This document shows positions 16,804-24,989 of a stretch of 64,000 bases of DNA, in pieces. The notes below the pieces were generated by a model that was given only the letters and a program-made list of their open reading frames with translations, had not been told where the DNA came from and searched no databases. The DNA is taken from assembly GCA_963837655.1 (NCBI GenBank), contig CAWIOK010000006.1:377458-441457 (forward strand), read 5' to 3'. Within the stretch, counting starts at the first letter, position 1. The number at the start of each line of letters is the position of its first letter. A program made the position numbers and the translations under genes. This DNA comes from CAVVSD01 sp963837655 (GTDB taxonomy: Bacteria; Actinomycetota; Thermoleophilia; Solirubrobacterales; Solirubrobacteraceae).

Positions 16804-17925
16804 ATGTCCGAGAACACCCTGCCGCCATTCCGCGCCGACCACGTGGGCAGCCTCCTGCGCCCGGCCGCGCTGACGCAGGCGCGCGCCGACTTCAAGGCCG
16901 GGACGATCGACGCCGACGCCCTGAGGGCGGCTGAGGACGACGCGATCCGCGACGCGGTCAAGCTGCAGCACGACGTCGGCCTGCTGGACGCCACCGACGG
17001 AGAGTTCCGCCGCCACTCGTGGCACATGGACTTCATCCTCCAGCTCGGCGGCATCTCCGAGGGCGGCGGCGAGGCGCCGCACGTGCAGTTCAAGAACGAG
17101 GAGGGCGCGTACGACTACGCGCCCCCCGCCATGGCGATCGACGGCAGGATCACCCTGCGCGACACGATCTTCAAGGAGGCGTTCGCCTTCCTGCGCGACA
17201 ACGCTGACGGCCAGGTCCCGAAGATCACGATCCCGTCGCCGAGCATGGTCCACTACCGCGGCGGCAACTCGTCGATCGACAGCTCCGTCTACCCCGACCT
17301 CGACCAGTTCTGGGCCGACCTCAGCGGGGCGTACGCCCAGGAGCTGCAGGGTCTGTACGACCTCGGGGCGCGCTACATCCAGCTCGACGACACGAGCCTC
17401 GCGTACGTCAACGACCCCGAGCAGCGCAGGCACATCGCCGACATCGGCGGCGACCCCGAGCACCTGCACGAGCAGTACATCGCCAACATGAACCGCTCAC
17501 TGGCCGGCAAGCCCGACGACCTGCGGATCACCACCCACCTCTGCCGCGGCAACAACCAGTCGATGTGGGCGGCCGAGGGCGGCTACGACTTCGTCGCCGA
17601 GGCGCTCTTCGGCGACCTGAACGTCGACGGCTACTTCCTCGAGTTCGACGACGAGCGCTCAGGTGGCTTCGAGCCGCTGCGCTTCGTGCCCGAGGGCAAG
17701 TACGTCGTGCTCGGTCTCGTGACGACCAAGAAGGCCGAGCTGGAGAGCAAGGACGAGCTCAAGCGCCGCATCGAGGAGGCGTCGAAGTACGTCCCGCTCG
17801 ATCAGCTCTGCCTGTCGCCCCAGTGCGGGTTCTCCTCCACCGAGGAGGGCAACAAGCTGACCGAGGACGACCAGAAGGCCAAGCTCGCGCTCGTCGTCGA
17901 GACCGCCGCCGAGGTCTGGGGCTAG
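16804..17925 (+). CDS. Cobalamin-independent methionine synthase II family protein (core MetE-like)
   Basis: A 373-residue second complete copy of the MetE-like catalytic barrel. It has RADHVGSLLRP near the start, DATDGEFRRHSW, and the zinc ligands His245 and Cys247 (THLCRGN), Glu280 (YFLEFDDERSGGFEP) and Cys341 (SPQCGFSS). Unlike the copy at 375 it has a longer N-terminal insert (ISEGGGEAPHVQFKNEEG), typical of the larger subfamily. It lies 680 bp from a LigM-type O-demethylase that makes 5-methyl-tetrahydrofolate, separated only by a PadR gene, so it may help regenerate tetrahydrofolate; this is inference. Confidence 0.9.
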   Translation: MSENTLPPFRADHVGSLLRPAALTQARADFKAGTIDADALRAAEDDAIRDAVKLQHDVGLLDATDGEFRRHSWHMDFILQLGGISEGGGEAPHVQFKNEEGAYDYAPPAMAIDGRITLRDTIFKEAFAFLRDNADGQVPKITIPSPSMVHYRGGNSSIDSSVYPDLDQFWADLSGAYAQELQGLYDLGARYIQLDDTSLAYVNDPEQRRHIADIGGDPEHLHEQYIANMNRSLAGKPDDLRITTHLCRGNNQSMWAAEGGYDFVAEALFGDLNVDGYFLEFDDERSGGFEPLRFVPEGKYVVLGLVTTKKAELESKDELKRRIEEASKYVPLDQLCLSPQCGFSSTEEGNKLTEDDQKAKLALVVETAAEVWG

Positions 17926-17940
17926 GCAACGGGTGCGCCG

Positions 17941-18525
17941 CTAGCCGAAGGCCCCGTCACGCGCCAGCTGCAGCCCGCGGCGCGCCCACGCGATCTCCAT
18001 GTTCGCGCGGTCGACGAGACCCTCGTACGCGAAGACCTTGGCGGCGACCACCGCGTCGTGCTGCGGGGACGGGAGGCCGGCGAGGCGCTCGGCGAGCTGC
18101 GGGTCGTCACGGCGCTGCAGCGCGCCGATCATGCCGATCCACAGGCCGAGCCAGTCCTCCCAGTGGCGGACGTGCGCCTCGAGCTTGGCGCGCACGGCCG
18201 CCGGCGTTGCGAACTCGAGGTAGGCGGCCCACAGCCGGATGGGGTCGCGCTCACGCTGCACCGGCGCCATCGACGCGGCCTGATCGCGCAGCTCGCGCAT
18301 GCCCTCGTCGGTGAGCCGGTATCTGCGCTTCGTTCCCCGGGGACCCCGCGGCACCTCGTCCGCCGCGACGAGCCCTGCATCCTCCATGCGGCGCAGCTCG
18401 GGGTAGATCTGGCTGTGGGGCGCGTGCCAGATGTGGCCGACGGTGCTGTCGAACCGCTGCGTGAGGTCGTAGCCCGTTCGTGGGCCGGCGCTCAAAGTGG
18501 CAAGAATGGCGAAGCGAAGATTCAT
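17941..18525 (-). CDS. PadR-family transcriptional regulator
   Basis: About 194 residues from ATG 18525; ATG 18543 would add MSLART. The N terminus is the PadR winged helix: NLRFAILATLSAGPRTGYDLTQRF, then HAPHSQIYPELRRMEDAGLV and RRYRLTDEGM. The C-terminal helical domain (about 100-180) is the Vir_act_alpha_C dimerisation region. PadR proteins repress phenolic-acid genes and are relieved by the phenolic substrate. It is divergent from the LigM-type O-demethylase with a perfect TGTATC-TT-GATACA palindrome between them. Its 3' end converges on the MetE-like gene with a 15-bp gap. Confidence 0.88.
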   Translation of the reverse strand: MNLRFAILATLSAGPRTGYDLTQRFDSTVGHIWHAPHSQIYPELRRMEDAGLVAADEVPRGPRGTKRRYRLTDEGMRELRDQAASMAPVQRERDPIRLWAAYLEFATPAAVRAKLEAHVRHWEDWLGLWIGMIGALQRRDDPQLAERLAGLPSPQHDAVVAAKVFAYEGLVDRANMEIAWARRGLQLARDGAFG

Positions 18526-18557
18526 GGTCCGGGCGAGCGACATTGTACGCCCATACC

Positions 18558-18571
18558 TGTATCTTGATACA
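18558..18571 (+). promoter_or_regulatory. Palindromic operator between padR and the O-demethylase gene
   Basis: A perfect inverted repeat TGTATC-TT-GATACA, with an extra CATACC and ATGTC on its flanks. It is one of the most AT-rich spots in the region and lies 34 bp before the O-demethylase start and 33 bp from the padR start. Read on the minus strand it gives ATGTATCAAGATACA, similar in form to PadR boxes of the ATGT-spacer-ACAT type. It could regulate both genes at once. Confidence 0.65.
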
Positions 18572-18604
18572 TGTCTGCTGTCAGCGAGAGGAGAGTCTCC
18601 ACCG

Positions 18605-20011
18605 ATGCCCCCAAAGACCCTGCAGGACGTCCTCGACGCCGCGCCGAACACGGTCGAGCTTCTTCGGAACTCCCAGATCGGCGCGTACGTGTATCCCGTC
18701 GTGCCCGCCGAGTTCTCGAACTGGCGCCGCGAGCAGCGCGCCTGGCGTGAGTCGGCCGTCCTGTTCGACCAGTCGCACCACATGGCCGGCCTGTTCATGC
18801 GCGGCCCCGGCGCGATCAAGCTGATCTCCGACACCGCGATCAACAGCGTCGCGAACTTCCCCGTCGACATGGCCAAGCAGTACGTGCCGACGACGCCCGC
18901 GGGGCACGTCATCGGTGACGGCATCCTCTTCCACCTGGCCGACGAGGAGTACCTCTACGTCGGCCGCGCCCCGGCGTCGAACTGGCTGCAGTTCCACGCG
19001 GAGACCGGCGGCTACGACGTCGAGATCGAGAAGGACGACCGCTCCCCCATGCGTCCGATGGGGCAGGCCGTCACCCGCTCGTACTGGCGCTTCCAGATCC
19101 AGGGCCCGAACGCCTGGCAGGTCATCGAGGCCGTCAACGGCGGCCCTGTCGAGCAGCTGAAGTTCTTCCGCATGGCGACGATGAACGCCGCGGGCCGGTC
19201 GGTGCGCACGCTGCGCCACGGCATGGCTGGCGCGCCCGGCCTGGAGCTGTGGGGCCCGTACGAGAACTACCTCGAGGTGCGCGAGACGATCCTCGAGGCG
19301 GGCAAGGAGTTCGGCATCGAGCCGGTCGGCGCCCGCGCCTACGCCTCCAACACGCTGGAGTCGGGCTGGATCCCGTCCCCGCTGCCCGCCATCTACACCG
19401 GCGACGAGCTGCGCGCGTACCGCGAGTGGCTGCCCGCCGCCGGCTACGAGGCGACCAACGCCCTCGCCGGCAGCTTCGTGTCCGACGACATCGAGGACTA
19501 CTACACCAACCCGTACGAGCTGGGCTACGGGCACATGCTGAAGTTCGACCACGACTTCCACGGCCGGGAGGCGCTCGAGGCGCTCGACCCCGCCGCGCAG
19601 CGTCGCAAGGTCACCTTCGCGTGGAACGCGGACGACCTCGGGGACATCCTCGCCAACACGGGCGACGGCGACGGATCCGGCTTCATGCAGTTCGACATGC
19701 CGATCGCCAACTACGGCTCGTCGAGCTTCGATGCGGTCAAGGACGGCGACGGCTCGGTCGTCGGCGCCTCCATGTTCGCCGGGTACAGCGCCAACGAGAG
19801 CGCGGCGCTGTCCCTCGGCGTCGTCGACGCGAACGTCCCGGTCGGCACCGAGCTCGTCCTGACCTGGGGCGAGCCGGGCGGCGGCTCGAAGAAGCTCACG
19901 GTGCAGCCGCACGAGGAGAAGGACGTGCGCGTCATCGTCAGCCCGGTCCCGTACGCGGAGACCGTGCGCAACGAGTACGAGGGCGAGTGGCGTTCCGCAG
20001 CGCAGGTCTGA
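18605..20011 (+). CDS. Aminomethyltransferase-family aromatic O-demethylase (LigM/DesA type)
   Basis: A 468-residue GcvT-fold protein, the same length as the vanillate and syringate O-demethylases LigM and DesA (about 460-470). It starts MPPKTLQDVLDAAPNTVELL and has YVYPVVPAEFSNWRREQRAW, then ESAVLFDQSHHMAGLFMRG, which is how LigM begins, and later SYWRFQIQGPNAWQV and VGARAYASNTLESGWIPSP. Such enzymes transfer the methyl of a methoxyaromatic to tetrahydrofolate, giving a catechol and 5-methyl-tetrahydrofolate. GAGAGGAGAG lies upstream of ATG 18605. The stop overlaps the aldolase start (TGATG). A divergent PadR and palindrome suggest induction by phenolic acids. Whether it acts on vanillate, syringate or 3-O-methylgallate is unknown. 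Confidence 0.85.
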   Translation: MPPKTLQDVLDAAPNTVELLRNSQIGAYVYPVVPAEFSNWRREQRAWRESAVLFDQSHHMAGLFMRGPGAIKLISDTAINSVANFPVDMAKQYVPTTPAGHVIGDGILFHLADEEYLYVGRAPASNWLQFHAETGGYDVEIEKDDRSPMRPMGQAVTRSYWRFQIQGPNAWQVIEAVNGGPVEQLKFFRMATMNAAGRSVRTLRHGMAGAPGLELWGPYENYLEVRETILEAGKEFGIEPVGARAYASNTLESGWIPSPLPAIYTGDELRAYREWLPAAGYEATNALAGSFVSDDIEDYYTNPYELGYGHMLKFDHDFHGREALEALDPAAQRRKVTFAWNADDLGDILANTGDGDGSGFMQFDMPIANYGSSSFDAVKDGDGSVVGASMFAGYSANESAALSLGVVDANVPVGTELVLTWGEPGGGSKKLTVQPHEEKDVRVIVSPVPYAETVRNEYEGEWRSAAQV

Positions 20012-20640
20012 TGAGCGACCACATCGCTGAACTGGCCCGGCTGGGCAGCGCGACGGTCTACGAGGGCGGGGGCCGCATCGGCTTTGTCGATGCGGACCTC
20101 GTCCAGGTCGTCCCGGGCTCGCGCGTGGCGGGCCCGGCCCGCACCGTCGCGTGTGCCCAGGGGGACAACCTCATGGTCCACGCGGCGATGGCCGCCGTGC
20201 AGCCGGGCGAGGTCCTCGTGCTGACGATGCCCACGCCCGCGCCGGTGGCGCTGGTCGGCGACCTACTGGCCACGCAGGCCAAGGTCCACGGAGCCGTGGC
20301 GATCCTCATCGACGCCGCGATCCGCGACCGCGAGGAGCTCGTCGAGCTCGGCCTGCCGATCTGGGCCCGCTGGGTCCGGGTGAAGGGCGCGGAGAAGGAC
20401 ACGCCGGGCACGATCGGCGATCCGGTCACCGTCGGCGGCGTGACGATCAACACCGGTGACGTCGTCGTCCTCGATGCCGACGGCGTCGCGGTCGTGGAGG
20501 CCGGCGACGTGGAGCGGGTGCTCGAGGGCGCGCAGGCCCGCGAGGACAAGGAGAGCGCCAAGCGGGAGCGGCTGCAGGCCGGCGAGCTCTCCTACGAGAT
20601 GGACGGGCTGCGTGCCGTCGTCGAGGGGGCAGGACGATGA
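20011..20640 (+). CDS. RraA-fold aldolase, LigK/GalC-like (4-carboxy-4-hydroxy-2-oxoadipate aldolase family)
   Basis: A 209-residue RraA-like protein. Family positions include the N-terminal LGSATVYEGGG, GPARTVACAQGDNLMVHAAM, PGEVLVLTMP, VHGAVAILIDAAIRDREEL (a metal/substrate Asp-Arg region) and GDVVVLDADGVAVV. In this fold LigK/GalC split 4-carboxy-4-hydroxy-2-oxoadipate into pyruvate and oxaloacetate, the last step of the protocatechuate 4,5-cleavage and gallate pathways. Fold alone does not distinguish this from RraA, the RNase E inhibitor, but coupling to a LigM-type demethylase, the next extradiol gene (overlap at 20637) and a nearby GalB-type hydratase strongly favours the catabolic role. 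Confidence 0.8.
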   Translation: MSDHIAELARLGSATVYEGGGRIGFVDADLVQVVPGSRVAGPARTVACAQGDNLMVHAAMAAVQPGEVLVLTMPTPAPVALVGDLLATQAKVHGAVAILIDAAIRDREELVELGLPIWARWVRVKGAEKDTPGTIGDPVTVGGVTINTGDVVVLDADGVAVVEAGDVERVLEGAQAREDKESAKRERLQAGELSYEMDGLRAVVEGAGR

Positions 20641-21581
20641 AGGGACCGGACGTCGCGCACATCAGCCATGTCGAGCTGCTGACGCCGAAGCCGAGCGAGA
20701 GCCTGGCGTTCTTCACCGACGTCATGGGCATGGAGATCGAGTCGCGGGCCGCGCAGTCCGCCTACCTGCGCGGCTGGGGCGACTACCAGCGCTGGACGCT
20801 GAAGCTGACCGAGTCGGACACGTCCGGGCTCGGGGAGATGTCGCTGCGGGCCTGGGATGACGAGGCGCTGCAGCGGCGCGTGGCGCTCATCGAGGCGAGC
20901 GGGCTCGGCGAGGGCTGGATCGACGGCGACGTCGGCCACGGGCCCGCCTATCGCTTCCGTGACCCCGACGGCCACGTCTGCGAGATCTTCCACGAGGTGG
21001 AGCGCTACGTCGCGCCGGAGCATCTGCGTCCGTCGCTGAAGAACCAGCCACAGCGGTACACGGCGCGCGGCGCCGCGATCAAGCGCCTCGATCACGTCAA
21101 CGTCCTCGCCGCCGACGTGCGGGCCAACCGCGAGTTCTGCGTCGACGTCCTCGACTACCGCTTGCACGAGCGCATCGAGTTCGACAACGGGGTCGAGATG
21201 GGTGCGTGGATGAGCACCTCGACGGCCGCACACGAGCTGATCTACACGAAGGACGCCTACGGCGTGCGCGGCCGTCTGCACCACGTCGCGTTCTGGGTGG
21301 ACACGCGCGAGGAGTGCCTGCGCGCGGCGGACATCTTCCTGGACAATGACGTCTACATCGAGGCGGCGCCGTCCAAGCACGGCGTGGCGCAGGGCTTCTT
21401 CCTCTACGGCTACGAGCCGGGCGGCAACCGCGTCGAGGTCACCACGGGCGGCTACATGGTCTACGACCCGGACCCGGAGCCGGTCGTCTGGACCGAGGCG
21501 GAGCGCAAGCTCGGGCAGGCGTGGCGTGTCAAGACGATCGAGGCGTTCCACACCTACGGGACACCGCCCGTCGAAGCCTGA
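20637..21581 (+). CDS. Type I extradiol dioxygenase (catechol 2,3-dioxygenase-like)
   Basis: A 314-residue two-module VOC protein of the usual length. The catalytic C-terminal module carries the iron triad: His153 in KRLDHVNVLA, His216 in RLHHVAFWVD (His215 is adjacent), and Glu267 in GGNRVEVTTGGY. The N-terminal module ISHVELLTPKPSES is structural, with YRFRDPDGHVCEIFHEVERY ending it, as in catechol 2,3-dioxygenases. It starts inside the aldolase stop (ATGA). It probably opens the ring of the catechol or gallol made by the O-demethylase. Known LigAB and GalA enzymes are of a different (class II or III) fold, so this would be a different enzyme type doing the cleavage. Confidence 0.87.
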   Translation: MKGPDVAHISHVELLTPKPSESLAFFTDVMGMEIESRAAQSAYLRGWGDYQRWTLKLTESDTSGLGEMSLRAWDDEALQRRVALIEASGLGEGWIDGDVGHGPAYRFRDPDGHVCEIFHEVERYVAPEHLRPSLKNQPQRYTARGAAIKRLDHVNVLAADVRANREFCVDVLDYRLHERIEFDNGVEMGAWMSTSTAAHELIYTKDAYGVRGRLHHVAFWVDTREECLRAADIFLDNDVYIEAAPSKHGVAQGFFLYGYEPGGNRVEVTTGGYMVYDPDPEPVVWTEAERKLGQAWRVKTIEAFHTYGTPPVEA

Positions 21582-21582
21582 G

Positions 21583-22695
21583 ATGCAGCCGTACCGGGTC
21601 GAGGTGCCGGATTCGGCGATCGCGGACCTCCGCGATCGCCTCGCCCGGACCCGCTGGCCACTCGATCCGGCGAGCCTCGGCTGGGACCGCGGCGCCCCGC
21701 TGCACCACGTCCGCGCGCTGGCCGAGCGCTGGCACGACGGCTACGACTGGCGGGCATGGGAGGCGCGGCTGAACACGTGGCCGCAAGTGCTGACGGAGAT
21801 CGGCGGCGCGCCGATCCATGCCGCGCACGTGCGGTCGCCGGAGTCCGATGCTCTGCCGCTCATCCTGAGCCACGGGTGGCCGGGCTCGATCGCGGAGTTC
21901 CTGGACGTGGTCGGGCCGCTGACGGACCCGCGCGCCCACGGGGGCGACCCGGCCGACGCGTTCCACGTCGTGGCGCCGTCGCTGCCCGGCTTCGGGTTCT
22001 CGGGTCCGGCCCCGACGACGGGCTGGTCGCCGCGGCGGATCGCCGAGGCGTTCGGTGTGCTCATGGAGCAGCTGGGCTACGAGCGCTACGGCGCGCAGGG
22101 CGGCGACTGGGGCTCGGCGATCTCGCGCTGGATCGGCGCCACGTACCCCGACCGGGTCGCGGGCGTCCACATCAACATGCTGTCCGGGGCCTCGCCGCGC
22201 GAGGACGACGGCACGCTGTCGGAGGACGAGCGGGCCCGGTTCGCGCAGGCGCGGGACTTCACGACGAACGGCTCGGGCTACTACGCGCTGCAGTCCACCA
22301 GGCCGCAGACGCTCGCCTACGCGCTGACCGACTCCCCGGTCGGCCAGCTGGCGTGGCTGGCGGAGAAGTACGAGAGCTGGACGGACACGCCGCTGGACGC
22401 CGACGCCGTGCTCACCCAGGCGAGCATCTACTGGTTCACGCAGACCGCGGGGTCCTCGGCGCAGATCTACCTCGAGCACGTGCGCGCGGGTGGCCGCGGG
22501 GCGCCGATCGAGGTGCGTGTGCCGGTGGGCGTCGCGGTGTTTCCGCAGGACCTGACGCCGCCGATCCGGCGCTACGTGGAGGGGCTGGACGTCGTGCGCT
22601 GGACCGAGATGCCGCGGGGCGGGCACTTCGCGGCGATGGAGGAGCCCGAGCTGCTCGTGGACGACGTCAGGGCGTTCTTCCGGGCGCTTCGCTGA
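21583..22695 (+). CDS. Epoxide hydrolase family alpha/beta hydrolase (EHN domain)
   Basis: A 370-residue protein. The N-terminal EHN domain (residues about 1-105: FRVEVPDSAIADLRDRLARTRWP type) precedes an alpha/beta hydrolase core with the oxyanion motif HGWPGSIAEF, the nucleophile region AQGGDWGSAISRW (Asp), and a C-terminal catalytic His in PRGGHFAAMEEPELL. Juvenile-hormone and bacterial EHN-type epoxide hydrolases share this layout. It starts 1 bp after the extradiol stop and closes the demethylase operon. The substrate may be an epoxide or, as for other hydrolases in meta-cleavage operons, a ring-fission product. Confidence 0.88.
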   Translation: MQPYRVEVPDSAIADLRDRLARTRWPLDPASLGWDRGAPLHHVRALAERWHDGYDWRAWEARLNTWPQVLTEIGGAPIHAAHVRSPESDALPLILSHGWPGSIAEFLDVVGPLTDPRAHGGDPADAFHVVAPSLPGFGFSGPAPTTGWSPRRIAEAFGVLMEQLGYERYGAQGGDWGSAISRWIGATYPDRVAGVHINMLSGASPREDDGTLSEDERARFAQARDFTTNGSGYYALQSTRPQTLAYALTDSPVGQLAWLAEKYESWTDTPLDADAVLTQASIYWFTQTAGSSAQIYLEHVRAGGRGAPIEVRVPVGVAVFPQDLTPPIRRYVEGLDVVRWTEMPRGGHFAAMEEPELLVDDVRAFFRALR

Positions 22696-22725
22696 GACTG
22701 CCTGGGGGCCCGCCTGCGGTGGCTG

Positions 22726-23442
22726 TTACTCCTTCGAGACGCCGCCTCGGGCCGGCCGCCGTCGCCACCCCTCATCGCTGAGCCAGTCGTGCACGCCGGC
22801 CCAGTGCGGCGCCGCCGGATCGATGAGCGCGCGGTGCGCCAGCTCGGGATGCTCCTGCATCGTGATCGCGGCACCCGCCGCCCGCGCCGTGACGACGTAG
22901 TCGCGCGTGTGGGCCACGGGTACGCGCTCGTCGTCCGCCCCGTGCACCACGAGCACAGGGCAGGCCGGCGTCGACTTCGCCGGCGACGCGGCGGCGTAGC
23001 CCGCCGGGTCCTCGTCCGGCGTCCTCTCCATGAAGTCGATGACCGCGTCGTCTCCGATCCCCTCGGCGAAGCCACGCACGAGGTCGGTCACCGGCGCGAG
23101 CGCGACCACCGCGTCGGCCCGCGCCGCGTGCAGCAGCGCGAGCTGGCCGCCGACCGAGTGGCCGACGAGCACGACCGGGCCGGGCGCCTCCCCGCGGACG
23201 AGGTCGATCGCGCCCCCGGCGTCCTCGACCGTCGCCGGCCAGCCACCGCCGGTGCCGACGCGCCGGTACTCGACGTTCGCCACCGTCCAGCCCCGATCGC
23301 GCAGCGGCGCCACGAGCGGCAGCATGAGGTCGGCGGTGAAGTGGGCCCTCCAGTATCCGCCGTGGATGAGGACGATCGTGCCCCGCGCACCGCCGGGCCA
23401 CAGGGCGACCTGCTGCTGCGGGTCGGGCCCGTAGCTACGCAC
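22726..23442 (-). CDS. Alpha/beta hydrolase, kynurenine-formamidase-like
   Basis: A 238-residue esterase. The motif IVLIHGGYWRAHF (about residues 23-35) is the HGGYW oxyanion signature of kynurenine formamidases and related esterases. The nucleophile elbow is GHSVGGQ, with Asp in VHGADDERVP and His in HPELAHRALIDP. The GTG at 23442 overlaps the end of the cupin gene by 8 bp, so both are co-translated. In this setting it more likely hydrolyses an ester or amide of an aromatic intermediate than kynurenine; that is inference. Confidence 0.82.
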   Translation of the reverse strand: MRSYGPDPQQQVALWPGGARGTIVLIHGGYWRAHFTADLMLPLVAPLRDRGWTVANVEYRRVGTGGGWPATVEDAGGAIDLVRGEAPGPVVLVGHSVGGQLALLHAARADAVVALAPVTDLVRGFAEGIGDDAVIDFMERTPDEDPAGYAAASPAKSTPACPVLVVHGADDERVPVAHTRDYVVTARAAGAAITMQEHPELAHRALIDPAAPHWAGVHDWLSDEGWRRRPARGGVSKE

Positions 23443-23896
23443 CCTCGACGGACCCTGGTGGGAGGAAGTCCACGTCGTGCAGCGCCGAGAGGCGCACGAC
23501 CTCCTCGGGGTCGGTGAGGTCGTGCAGGAGCCCGAAGAGGGTTGCGAGCTTCCCGCCCGGGCTGACCCAGAAGACCGAGCGTGCCTCGACGTCCTCCCGG
23601 TTGTAGTAGGCGTGCGGGACGTCGCGCGGCATCCGCACCAGGTCGCCGGGGCCGGCCGTCGTCCACTCCCCGTCGAGGTAGAGCGTGTAGGTGCCGTCGA
23701 GCACGTAGATGAACTCGTCCTGCGCCGGGTGCACGTGCGGCGGCACGCCGCTGCCGGCCGGGTCGACCGACAGCCAGGCGAACATCGACGCGCCCTGGGC
23801 CTTGGACTCATACCGATGTCCCAGCACGTTCCAGACCTGCCCGTCGTACGCCTCTTCGGCGCGCGTGATGCCCTTCGCGAGCTCGTCACCGCTCAT
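23435..23896 (-). CDS. Cupin-domain protein
   Basis: A 153-residue single cupin. Motif 1 is PPHVHPAQDEFIYVLDGTYTL-like (His and Glu metal ligands around residues 53-60) and motif 2 is PGDLVRMPRDVPHAYYN. Both are complete, so a metal centre is probable. Small cupins of this type serve as ring-cleaving dioxygenases, isomerases or sensors. It is co-translated with the alpha/beta hydrolase downstream and lies 50 bp from the divergent DUF5519 gene. A role in aromatic degradation is suggested by location only. Confidence 0.85.
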   Translation of the reverse strand: MSGDELAKGITRAEEAYDGQVWNVLGHRYESKAQGASMFAWLSVDPAGSGVPPHVHPAQDEFIYVLDGTYTLYLDGEWTTAGPGDLVRMPRDVPHAYYNREDVEARSVFWVSPGGKLATLFGLLHDLTDPEEVVRLSALHDVDFLPPGSVEGA

Positions 23897-23946
23897 CGGA
23901 ATTCCCCCTTGACTTCGACCGCACTTGAACCTTCACGCTGCTCTGC

Positions 23947-24279
23947 ATGACACCCAGCGAGTACATCATCGCCGAGGTCACGTCGTGGCCCGGCGTCACG
24001 GCGGGCCACGGCTCGCGCGGCGAGCTCGGCTTCAGCGTCGGCCGCCGCCAGCTCGGTCACCTGCACGGTGACCGGGTCGCCCACTTCGGCTTCCCCAAGG
24101 CGCTCGGCGCGGAGCTTCGCGCCGCCGGCCGCATCGGTCCCCACCCCGTCATGCCCGACAACCCGGGGTGGGGAGCGCGGAAGCTCACGACCGACGCCGA
24201 CGTCGAGGACGTCATCGCCCTCATGCGGCTCAACTACGACCGCGTCGTGCTCAGGTACGGCACCCCGGTGGCCGCCTAG
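23947..24279 (+). CDS. DUF5519 (luciferase-family domain) protein
   Basis: A 110-residue protein whose central segment RRQLGHLHGDRVAHFGFPKALG and GPHPVMPDNPGWGARKL match the small DUF5519 family, sometimes called the luciferase family domain because it is fused to luciferases in nematodes. Its biochemical role is not known. It is isolated on the plus strand between two minus-strand gene pairs and its stop overlaps the 3' end of the GalB-like gene by 4 bp. The four histidines in the motif (about residues 38, 40, 46 and 66) could bind metal. Confidence 0.7.
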   Translation: MTPSEYIIAEVTSWPGVTAGHGSRGELGFSVGRRQLGHLHGDRVAHFGFPKALGAELRAAGRIGPHPVMPDNPGWGARKLTTDADVEDVIALMRLNYDRVVLRYGTPVAA

Positions 24280-24989
24280 AGCGCGTCCACCACGTCCGGG
24301 ATCACGCGCTTGAAGGCCTCGGCGTACCGGATCTCGTTGCGGCCCGAGGCCCGGCGCGCGTGGTTCCCGCGCTGCTCGGCACGCTGCGCGTAGTACGTCT
24401 GGAGGTACTTCTGCGCCTTCATCTCCGCCATCGCGGCCTGCTTGGCCTCGAAGGCGGAGGTGACGTCGGCGAACACCGACGGCGTGAAGTTGCACAGCTC
24501 CGGCTGGTGGGGCTCGAACTGCAGGAACTTCGGCGGGGTGATCGTCTTGAACGCGCTCGCCACCCCGGCGCCCGCGGCGAGCGCCCGCGCCCGCTCGGTC
24601 ACGACGAAGGCGATCGGATGGTCGGGATTGAAGGGATCGGTGTCCGTGTGCGTGATGAGCGTGTCGGGCCCGAACTCCCGGATGATGTCGGCGAGATCGC
24701 CGAGAGCGTCCTTGTCGAGCTCGAGCGGGTAGTCGCCGAGGTCCATGCACGTGAACGTCGCGCCGAGCGCCTTGGCGGCCGCCTCGGCCTCCGCGTGGCG
24801 CAGCTCCTTCACGCGCTCGACCGTCTGCCCCGGCTCCTTCCACAGCTCGCCGGACTCGCCGCGCTCGCCGTAGGAGAGCGCGATGACGCTCGCTGTGCCG
24901 CCCGCCTGGGTCGTCATCGCGATGACGCCACCGGCCCGCCAGACGAAGTCGGCGGCGTGCGCCCCGACCACCATGATCCGCTCACTCAT
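24276..24989 (-). CDS. galB: PIG-L-fold 4-oxalomesaconate hydratase (GalB-like)
   Basis: A 237-residue PIG-L/LmbE-fold protein. The zinc site begins AHAADFVWRAGG (His11, Asp14) and continues with THTDTDPFNPDHP. The start MVVGAHAADFVWRAGG, and YGERGESGELW after it, closely resemble GalB of Pseudomonas putida, which hydrates 4-oxalomesaconate in gallate catabolism, more than N-acetyl-sugar deacetylases. A LigK/GalC-type aldolase, which would use its product, is encoded 4 kb away in the same cluster. Its start overlaps the DUF6282 gene stop by 8 bp. Activity as hydratase rather than deacetylase is inference from motif and context. Confidence 0.78.
   Translation of the reverse strand: MSERIMVVGAHAADFVWRAGGVIAMTTQAGGTASVIALSYGERGESGELWKEPGQTVERVKELRHAEAEAAAKALGATFTCMDLGDYPLELDKDALGDLADIIREFGPDTLITHTDTDPFNPDHPIAFVVTERARALAAGAGVASAFKTITPPKFLQFEPHQPELCNFTPSVFADVTSAFEAKQAAMAEMKAQKYLQTYYAQRAEQRGNHARRASGRNEIRYAEAFKRVIPDVVDAL

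Noticed and set aside
20011..20640. Annotation as RraA, the RNase E inhibitor.
   Set aside because: The fold is shared, but the gene is translationally fused into a demethylase and dioxygenase operon, which favours the LigK/GalC aldolase role.
24276..24989. Annotation as N-acetylglucosaminyl deacetylase or mycothiol deacetylase (MshB).
   Set aside because: The HxxD site is shared, but the sequence around it (AHAADFVWRAGG) resembles GalB and the context is aromatic catabolism.
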